A program made the translations under genes and the position numbers. From Bacteroidales bacterium (lineage in GTDB: Bacteria; Bacteroidota; Bacteroidia; Bacteroidales; UBA7960), in assembly GCA_003557765.1 (NCBI GenBank), contig PWNO01000198.1:1-13404 (forward strand): DNA of 13,404 nucleotides. The letters run 5' to 3'. Each line of letters opens with the position of its first letter. Positions within the stretch are counted from its first letter, which is position 1. The notes under the pieces are model-generated. The model was given only the letters and a program-made list of their open reading frames with translations. It was not told where the DNA came from and searched no databases. This document shows, in pieces, positions 6,239-11,939 of the stretch.

Positions 6239-8887
6239 ATGGGAAACAGATCTATTGGCTGGCTGTTTGCGAGTATTGCCCTCATTTGCCTTTCATGCCA
6301 GGCCACTCAAGCACAAACGGACAAGGTTTTTCTTACAGAGGAAGAATCGGCCTACCTGGAGCAGCTGGGACCTGTAAGCATGTGTGTTGACCCCGACTGG
6401 CGGCCTTTTGAATACCTCGACGAGGAAGGAAACTTTGCCGGAATAGCTGCTGACTTGCTGCAGATCATATCGGACCGTACAGGTGTGGAGTTCGAGGTAG
6501 TCACCACAGCCAGCTGGGATGAAAGCCTGGAATTTTCGCAAAGTGGCGATTGCGTGGTGCTGCCTTTCCTGAATCAAACGCCCGACCGGGAAGAATGGCT
6601 CGCATTTACGGAGCCCTATTTTACCGATTACAATGTGTTCATCACCCGCGAAGAGCACGACTACATCCCAGACCCAGCCCTGCTTATCGACAAAACCGTT
6701 GTCCTGCCAAGTGGCACAAGCATTGAAGAAAGACTTCGAAGAAACTACCCCAACCTGGACATCATGCTTGTGGAATCTGAAGCCGATGCCCTTTATGCGG
6801 TGAACAACAGGGATGCTGACATGACATTGCGTTCTCTCACCATGGCGGCCTACGTCATCAAGGATGAAGGGTGGTTCAACCTGAAAATTGCCGGACAGCT
6901 CCCGGATTTAAAAAACAGGCTCAGGATCGGCGTGATGAAAGAACACGCTTTGCTGGTCGACATCCTCAATCGGGGCATTGCCACGATTACCCCCCAGGAG
7001 GTACAGCAAGCCGTAAACAACCATGTGGCCATCACCATCGTCACTGAGGCAGATTATACCTGGGTCTTGAGAATATTGATCGGATTGGTGATTGTAGTGG
7101 CCGTCGGCCTGGTCTGGAATTACCAGCTCAGAAGACTCAATAAAAAGCTTTCATCAAGCCAGAAGGAGCTCATCCAGGTGAGCGACCAGCTAAAGCGCGA
7201 CATTGCTGAAAGGGAGCAAGTGGAAGCCAAACTCAAAAATCGCGAGCGGCAGCTGTCCAACCTGGTTTCCAACCTACCCGGACTGGTTTACCATTGCCTG
7301 AATGACGAACAATATACCATGAAGTTTATCAGCAAGGGATGCAGAGACATCACCGGCTATGATCCTGAGGACTTCATTGACAATAAAAACAAGGCTTTTG
7401 CGGATGTCATTTTTCCTGGAGATATGGAAAAAATCAGGGAAGCTTGGGGGAACTCACTCAATAACCGCGAAAATTTTGAGCTGGAATACCGGATTATTGA
7501 TAAGAATGAGAACATCCGGTGGGTCTGGGAAAGAGGGCAGGGCATCTTTGATGATGACGGCAAAGTCATTGCACTTGAGGGTTTTATTACTGATGTCACG
7601 GCAAAAAGGCTTGCAGAAGAGCGTCTGGCCCATCAAAACACCTTTTATCAGCTGATCTCAGAAATATCTGCTGGTTTCATCAACAGCAGTACGGAAAACA
7701 TTGATGAAAAAATTGACAGCATGCTCGAGAAAACAGGCCATTTCCTGGCCGTCGACAGAACGTTTTTATTCCAGTTCTCTGAAGATGAGCAGTACATGTC
7801 GAACACGCACGAATGGTGCGCCGAAGGGATCATTCCTGTGAAAGACACCGTACAGAATTACCCGGTCAGGGATGTACCGATTATCGCGGAGATCGTGCGC
7901 AAAAAGGAGATGTTTTTTGTACCTGATGTGGATCAGCTACCGGAAGGGAATGACAAAGAAGAGCTAAAGGTTCAACAGGTGCAGTCGGTGCTATGCCTGC
8001 CCATCGTCAAAGGAAATTCTTTTCTGGGCTACTATGGCTTTGATTCGGTGCGCAGCAAGCGCAATATTGATGAGGTACAGATGGGGTTGCTCCAGGTCAT
8101 GGCAAATATTTTAGGTGATGCCCTGTTAAGAAACATCATCGAGCTGGAAAAGAAGAAAACGGAAGCTGACCTGCGGAACAGTGAGGCTAAGTTACGCGAA
8201 CTCAATGCACAAAAAGACAAGTTTTTCTCGATCATCGCACACGATCTCAAAAGCCCGTTCAACTCCATTTTGGGGTTTAGTGAACTGCTTTTAAGCAATG
8301 CGGAAGAAAAGGATTATGAAAGCGCAGTCGAATATGCGAGGATTGTAAAGCAATCCTCCGAAAAAGCAATCAATCTGCTCAATAACCTGCTCGAATGGGC
8401 CAGGACACAAACAGGCCGGGTAACATACAACCCTGAATACTTTGAGCTAATCTCTTTTGTTCATGAGATCTCATCGCTTTTTGATGCTGTTGCTGCGCAG
8501 AAGTCCATTGTCATAAAGAGGGAATTGCCACACGATCTTCCTGTGTTCGCCGACAAGGAAATGATCAGCACCGTAATGCGTAACCTGATCTCCAATGCCA
8601 TCAAGTTTACAAATGCAGGCGGCGAAGTCGTCATTACTGCAAATAAGGAGCACGACCAGGCTGTGGTATCCGTTCAGGATAATGGCATAGGGATACCTCA
8701 GGAGAAAATTTGCAAGGTTTTCCGTCTGGCCGAGAGCGAATCTACTCCCGGCACCTCAAATGAAAAGGGTACGGGCCTGGGGCTGATCCTATGCAAGGAA
8801 TTCATCGAGGCCCATGGCGGCAAAATATGGGTAAAAAGCCGGATCAATGAAGGGTCAACCTTCACTTTTACCATCCCGCAGAAATAG
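6239..8887 (+). CDS. SBP_bac_3-PAS-GAF membrane sensor histidine kinase
   Basis: This 882-residue two-component sensor begins with a signal-type segment (about 1-25, TQA/QTD). A periplasmic family-3 solute-binding (Venus-flytrap) domain spans about 41-265, with CVDPDWRPFEY (49-59) and TPDREEWLAFTEPY (114-127) as in BvgS-like sensors. Arg117 matches the carboxylate-binding Arg of amino-acid-binding proteins, but the position that usually holds the amine-binding Asp appears to be Ser199. One membrane helix (about 275-293) is followed by a coiled-coil-like linker, PAS (about 337-455), GAF (about 467-635) and HisKA with phospho-acceptor His668 in IIAHDLKSP. The HATPase has an N-box (Asn782/Asn786), G1 DNGIGIP (814-820) and G2 GTGLGL (844-849), all intact. 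There is no receiver or HPt domain and no response regulator in the window. It lies 131 bases after the SusD-like gene on the same strand, so co-regulation with the transporter is possible. Confidence 0.95.
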   Translation: MGNRSIGWLFASIALICLSCQATQAQTDKVFLTEEESAYLEQLGPVSMCVDPDWRPFEYLDEEGNFAGIAADLLQIISDRTGVEFEVVTTASWDESLEFSQSGDCVVLPFLNQTPDREEWLAFTEPYFTDYNVFITREEHDYIPDPALLIDKTVVLPSGTSIEERLRRNYPNLDIMLVESEADALYAVNNRDADMTLRSLTMAAYVIKDEGWFNLKIAGQLPDLKNRLRIGVMKEHALLVDILNRGIATITPQEVQQAVNNHVAITIVTEADYTWVLRILIGLVIVVAVGLVWNYQLRRLNKKLSSSQKELIQVSDQLKRDIAEREQVEAKLKNRERQLSNLVSNLPGLVYHCLNDEQYTMKFISKGCRDITGYDPEDFIDNKNKAFADVIFPGDMEKIREAWGNSLNNRENFELEYRIIDKNENIRWVWERGQGIFDDDGKVIALEGFITDVTAKRLAEERLAHQNTFYQLISEISAGFINSSTENIDEKIDSMLEKTGHFLAVDRTFLFQFSEDEQYMSNTHEWCAEGIIPVKDTVQNYPVRDVPIIAEIVRKKEMFFVPDVDQLPEGNDKEELKVQQVQSVLCLPIVKGNSFLGYYGFDSVRSKRNIDEVQMGLLQVMANILGDALLRNIIELEKKKTEADLRNSEAKLRELNAQKDKFFSIIAHDLKSPFNSILGFSELLLSNAEEKDYESAVEYARIVKQSSEKAINLLNNLLEWARTQTGRVTYNPEYFELISFVHEISSLFDAVAAQKSIVIKRELPHDLPVFADKEMISTVMRNLISNAIKFTNAGGEVVITANKEHDQAVVSVQDNGIGIPQEKICKVFRLAESESTPGTSNEKGTGLGLILCKEFIEAHGGKIWVKSRINEGSTFTFTIPQK

Positions 8888-8894
8888 CATGGTC

Positions 8895-8911
8895 CCCTGT
8901 CATTGCCAGGG
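8895..8911. terminator. Weak hairpin between convergent kinase and pirin genes
   Basis: Only 27 bases separate the kinase stop (8885-8887) from the pirin stop (8915-8917). CCCTG (8895-8899) pairs with CAGGG (8907-8911) around a 7-base loop. The stem is short and lacks a T-run on either strand, so it may be a weak bidirectional terminator or chance. Convergent transcripts probably overlap here. Confidence 0.25.
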
Positions 8912-8914
8912 CAT

Positions 8915-9931
8915 TTACGGGGTTTCCTCCCGACCATCGGCATATCGGGCAAACCGTTCCTGCTCCCTGGGGTGCACGTGATCGTACCGGTCCCACGGCC
9001 AGCCACCAAACTGGGTGCTTCGATAGTCGGCGATGGCCTGATGGATCTCCTCCGTGGTGTTCATCGCAAAGGGTCCGTGCTGCACAAGCGGCTCATTGAT
9101 GGGTAGGCCCTGCATGAACAGCAGCCAGGCATCCCCTGTGGTCGCCTCTATGATCACCGGCTGGTCTGCCAGCAGCTCGATGGCCTTGCCCGGCGACACA
9201 TCCATGCCAGCAATCTTTATCTTGCCTCCCCGGTAGAAATAAAGCATGCGCTGCATTTCTGGCAGGTCAGATGGCAACTCCCAACGGCCACCTTCAGGGA
9301 TATGGACAGTCCATATCTGCACGCCGTTCTCCGGTTTGGCCGCCCAGGAATCCGGCGCCGGGGCAGGTGCACTGGATCCGTAGTACTGGCCGGCAAACAC
9401 CTTAACGGCGGTCTCCAGTCCGCTGGCATCCGCCACCTTGAGCTTGGGAATCTGGTGATTCCACAGCATCTTGAAATGCGGATCAGCAAATTTGTCCTTT
9501 TTGGGCAGGTTCAGCCAGATCTGGAAGAGCTCCAGGCGATTCTCCTTGTCCTTATTGCGCAGCGGAAACATCTCGCAATGCTGCAGGCCTGCACCAGCGG
9601 TCATCCACTGCACATCGCCCATGCCGTAACGTCCGGCAGCACCATGACTGTCGGAGTGATCCACAAAGCCATCCATGACGATGGTCACCGTTTCAAATCC
9701 GCGATGCGGATGCGCAGGAAAGCCAGGTACCCGCTCCCCGTGGTACATCCGCCATCCATCCTTGATCGTAAAATCCTGACCCAGATAACGCCCTGCCAGG
9801 GAAGCTGCCGGCCCCATCTCATCATTGCCTTCCGGGTATTCATCAAGATGATGCACACAGAAAATAAAAGGGTTGAGCGTGGGCCACATGAATTCCAGGG
9901 GCTTGATGTTCTGAACGACTTTGTTGTACAT
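8915..9931 (-). CDS. Pirin family protein (bicupin)
   Basis: This 338-residue cytoplasmic cupin protein has no signal peptide. The N-terminal pirin domain contains HPHRGFETVTIVMDG (74-88), DHSDSHG (91-97) and GDVQWMTAGAGLQHCE (105-120). By alignment to human pirin the metal ligands are His74, His76, His118 and Glu120, all present, so it can probably bind iron and may have quercetin 2,3-dioxygenase-type activity, as shown for some relatives. The C-terminal pirin domain (about 190-290) includes AIELLADQPVIIEATTGDAWLLFMQGLPINEPL, then a tail with GGWPWDRYDHV. The ATG at 9931 is chosen as the first Met; ATG at residue 15 is too close to the fold. Many bacterial pirins respond to redox or other stress, but no role can be set from this locus. 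It is convergent with the kinase and divergent from the OmpA gene. Confidence 0.95.
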   Translation of the reverse strand: MYNKVVQNIKPLEFMWPTLNPFIFCVHHLDEYPEGNDEMGPAASLAGRYLGQDFTIKDGWRMYHGERVPGFPAHPHRGFETVTIVMDGFVDHSDSHGAAGRYGMGDVQWMTAGAGLQHCEMFPLRNKDKENRLELFQIWLNLPKKDKFADPHFKMLWNHQIPKLKVADASGLETAVKVFAGQYYGSSAPAPAPDSWAAKPENGVQIWTVHIPEGGRWELPSDLPEMQRMLYFYRGGKIKIAGMDVSPGKAIELLADQPVIIEATTGDAWLLFMQGLPINEPLVQHGPFAMNTTEEIHQAIADYRSTQFGGWPWDRYDHVHPREQERFARYADGREETP

Positions 9932-9990
9932 GATGCGGTGTTTAGGTGAGTTATAAGAGGGTGAAATGGTTTAATATCCGGCCATTCATA

Positions 9991-9998
9991 CAAATATA
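9991..9998 (-). promoter_or_regulatory. Putative -7 box for the pirin gene
   Basis: Read on the minus strand, 9998-9991 is TATATTTG, an exact match to TAnnTTTG, about 60 bases upstream of the pirin ATG. A TTTG lies at 10015-10012 but only 13 bases away, closer than the usual 19-20, so the -33 partner is uncertain. The surrounding DNA is strongly AT-rich, which raises the chance of a random match. Confidence 0.4.
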
Positions 9999-10160
9999 AG
10001 AGATTTTTTGTCAAATTATTTTAAAAAACCAGGTTGCTAAAATTTTTATAGGTTATCAATAGAAAATATATTTATTTTTACAGAGTTTTAACGCATAGAA
10101 ACGATTAAATACAATATTAATTCTACTGAAACAAAACACAACAATTAACATTGTTTTTAT

Positions 10161-10258
10161 GGTCGATTAAAGGGCCGACCACCCTATGTGATGCAATCAA
10201 CAACAATAAACAAAAAGTGGGGACTATGCTCCACACAAAAAAGTACGGCGAAAGGCCG
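10161..10258 (+). promoter_or_regulatory. Structured 5' leader of the OmpA-family gene
   Basis: Three stems can be drawn in about 100 bases. GGTCG (10161-10165) pairs with CGACC (10176-10180). GTGGGG (10217-10222) pairs with CTCCAC (10229-10234), 6 base pairs with one G-T and a 6-base loop. CGGC (10246-10249) pairs with GCCG (10255-10258) across GAAAG. In addition, AGGG (10171-10174) can pair with CCCT (10182-10185), which excludes the first stem, so the leader has two alternative folds. The segment ends 35 bases before the ATG. I do not recognise a riboswitch class. It may be an ordinary stabilising leader. Confidence 0.4.
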
Positions 10259-10293
10259 AAAACGTATATACAGTTAACCAAAATCAACGAACA

Positions 10294-11388
10294 ATGAAAA
10301 AAAACAATCTTTTATTCATCTGCTTATTTGCGGCTTCCATTGTTTTTCCACTCGTAATGTACGCACAGGAAAAACCGGTCCTTGATTGGTCAAGGTTTGA
10401 TTTTGTTCCAGGTGACGAAATTATCTTTGAAGACAATCAGGAAAATGAACGCAATGGTGAATTTCCCAGCAAATGGGATTTGGTAAATGGATCAGTAGAG
10501 AATGCCGTTTTTGATGGAGAGAATGTGATTATGTTCATCAGAACCAACTCTAACAGTGACGGTGGTATTATTCCCCTGATGACCAATAGTGCGGAGGATT
10601 ATCTCCCCGATGAATTTACAGTGGAATTCGATGCCTGGTTTGATGAACCCGGCAGGACATACCGGGTGCTGTTTTACGATGGTAAAAACCAAAGGCGGCT
10701 GAACAGAAGCGCCAACCCCGGCAGCAATAACAGGGTAGACAGGATCAGAATAACGCAAAATTCCGTTATTTATGGAAACACCACCTCGCATTACCCGGGT
10801 TTTGGTCTAAACAGCCGGGAGGATGCCGCGAAATCTGAACCCGGCTGGAGGCGTGTTTCCATTTCCTTTAATCATAGAGCTTTGAAAGTTTATCTTGATG
10901 ATGCCAGGGTGCTTAACATTCCCAACATAGACTATAACCCGCTCGGGCTCACCTTTGCATACCACAACCCAACGGGTGGTCACCTGGGATACATTAAAAA
11001 CATAAGAGTTGCCAAAGGAGCAGTTCCACTTTATGATAAGATGCTCACGGATGGTAAAATTGTAACCACCGGTATCCGTTTTGATGTCAATGAATCCACA
11101 TTAAGGCCTGAAAGCTTTGGCGTGATCAATGAGGTGGTAAGTCTGATGACAGACAACCCGGAACTTAACTTCAGCGTAGAAGGTCATACCGACAGCGATG
11201 GCAGTGAAGACCTTAACCAGGCACTTTCTGAAGCCAGGGCAAAGGCTGTAATGGACGAAATGATAAAAATGGGCATCACGCCATCGCGTTTGAGATATGC
11301 AGGTCATGGACAGTCAATGCCCATTGCCGGCAATGACACACCCGAAGGAAAAGCACAAAACAGAAGGGTTGAGTTCGTGCAATATTAA
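10294..11388 (+). CDS. Exported OmpA-family protein with N-terminal jelly-roll-like region
   Basis: This 364-residue protein has a Sec signal peptide (about 1-24, VMYAQ/EK) and is expected in the outer membrane or periplasm. Residues about 40-245 form an N-terminal domain of roughly 200 residues with beta-rich text such as FTVEFDAWFDEPG (108-120), GWRRVSISFNHRALKVYLDD (184-203) and IKNIRVAKGA (234-243). This resembles a LamG/concanavalin-type jelly roll; I infer this from pattern and cannot test it. The C-terminal OmpA domain (about 255-364) is clear: GIRFDVNESTLRPES, GHTDSDGSEDLNQALSEARAKAV, YAGHGQSMPI and NRRVEF. Asp300 and Arg315 match the residues that hold diaminopimelate of peptidoglycan in E. 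coli OmpA. The protein therefore probably anchors to the cell wall while displaying the N-terminal domain. This layout occurs widely in Bacteroidota. The gene is AT-richer than susC and seems monocistronic. Confidence 0.92.
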   Translation: MKKNNLLFICLFAASIVFPLVMYAQEKPVLDWSRFDFVPGDEIIFEDNQENERNGEFPSKWDLVNGSVENAVFDGENVIMFIRTNSNSDGGIIPLMTNSAEDYLPDEFTVEFDAWFDEPGRTYRVLFYDGKNQRRLNRSANPGSNNRVDRIRITQNSVIYGNTTSHYPGFGLNSREDAAKSEPGWRRVSISFNHRALKVYLDDARVLNIPNIDYNPLGLTFAYHNPTGGHLGYIKNIRVAKGAVPLYDKMLTDGKIVTTGIRFDVNESTLRPESFGVINEVVSLMTDNPELNFSVEGHTDSDGSEDLNQALSEARAKAVMDEMIKMGITPSRLRYAGHGQSMPIAGNDTPEGKAQNRRVEFVQY

Positions 11389-11507
11389 AAAAACGCCAGA
11401 CCAGTCATCTAAGCCATGAAATAAAGCATTTAAATATGTGGAAAGGGTTCTTCAACCACTCATCAAATACAATCAAGGATTAATACTGGTTTCATGTCAA
11501 CGCTACT

Positions 11508-11750
11508 TTAGCCTGCCCAAGTCTTAGTCTTTCTCCTTATCTCTGCGACTTGGCCGACACAGTAGCATTGCGAAACTAGATATTTCTCAGGAAATACTTC
11601 AAGGGAACAGATTCTAACACGTTCTTTTACCAGATAATCTTCAGAAGGTCGGGTAATCACATATTCAAGGGGGGCTTTCAAGTTTTTAAAAACATGAAAG
11701 CTCCCCTTGTTTAGCTGTGGAGAGTTGAAAAATTTGGTTTGGGTATCCAC
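11508..11750 (-). CDS. Doubtful 80-residue hypothetical ORF
   Basis: This minus-strand frame of 80 residues opens with GTG at 11750; the frame is closed upstream by TAG at 11780-11778 and has no ATG start. The product is mixed in character (for example RPSEDYLVKERVRICSLEVF, then CYCVGQVAEIRRK), with no signal peptide, membrane segment or motif I know. It does not overlap any other gene. The 44-base palindrome falls inside it, which is unusual for coding DNA. It could be a decayed gene fragment, for example from a mobile element, or simply chance. Low confidence that it is expressed. Confidence 0.15.
   Translation of the reverse strand: MDTQTKFFNSPQLNKGSFHVFKNLKAPLEYVITRPSEDYLVKERVRICSLEVFPEKYLVSQCYCVGQVAEIRRKTKTWAG
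11666..11709. repeat. 44-base near-perfect palindrome
   Basis: Bases 11666-11687 and 11688-11709 are reverse complements at 20 of 22 positions, with one further G-T wobble (11673/11702) and one A-A mismatch (11681/11694). The outer arm is CAAGGGGGGCTTTCA and the core is GTTTTTAAAAAC. With no spacer, an RNA would close on a few core bases; as DNA it could extrude a cruciform. The GC-rich outer stem could act as a terminator-like or small-RNA hairpin on either strand. Confidence 0.85.
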
Positions 11751-11889
11751 GAAATGATTCTCATCTATTTGCGAAACCTATACTTTGGTGTGAATACCAT
11801 AATCACATGTATAGATTACGTGAATTAATTTCCGATATTTGCCCTCGTGGTAAATACTCATCATTCAAAGCGTAGCCAAACAGACATTA

Positions 11890-11908
11890 CCACCGCCAAA
11901 GACGGTGG
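11890..11908. repeat. Hairpin CCACCG-N7-CGGTGG before the peptidase gene
   Basis: CCACCG (11890-11895) and CGGTGG (11903-11908) are perfect reverse complements around CCAAAGA, 31 bases before the peptidase ATG. A short T-containing stretch (GTTTATACGTTT) follows, so it could be a weak terminator or a leader hairpin. Compact GC-rich stems of this kind also occur at ends of IS200/IS605-type or REP elements, but no transposase is present. Confidence 0.5.
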
Positions 11909-11939
11909 GTTTATACGTTTAACTAAAACAAAATAACAC

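Larger units (their letters stand above)
9932..10293. other. Divergent intergenic region, AT-rich half and structured half
   Basis: These 362 bases hold no gene. The half next to pirin (to about 10160) is very AT-rich, with the -7-like box and an inverted repeat AACAAT-TAAC-ATTGTT at 10140-10155. In it, TAACATTG (10146-10153) is one mismatch from a plus-strand -7 box for the OmpA gene, but no -33 is visible. The half next to the OmpA gene carries three short hairpins, described separately. Confidence 0.7.
11389..11939. other. Intergenic region without a convincing gene
   Basis: These 551 bases hold no well-supported gene. The clear structures are a 44-base near-palindrome (11666-11709) and a short hairpin near the next gene (11890-11908). 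GATATTTG at 11834-11841 is one mismatch from a -7 box for the peptidase gene. A weak 80-codon frame lies on the minus strand (11508-11750). No hairpin plus T-run follows the OmpA stop. Confidence 0.7.

Noticed and set aside
9302..9949. 215-codon frame on the plus strand
   Set aside because: It is antisense to the pirin gene, which has all four metal ligands in the minus frame; the plus product shows no recognisable family.
10161..10258. Known riboswitch (c-di-GMP, SAM, cobalamin, preQ1)
   Set aside because: The short stems and loop sequences do not contain the conserved motifs of these classes as I know them.
11389..11939. Retron or intact insertion sequence
   Set aside because: Despite the palindrome and hairpin, there is no reverse transcriptase or transposase gene, and I see no clear terminal repeats with target duplications.
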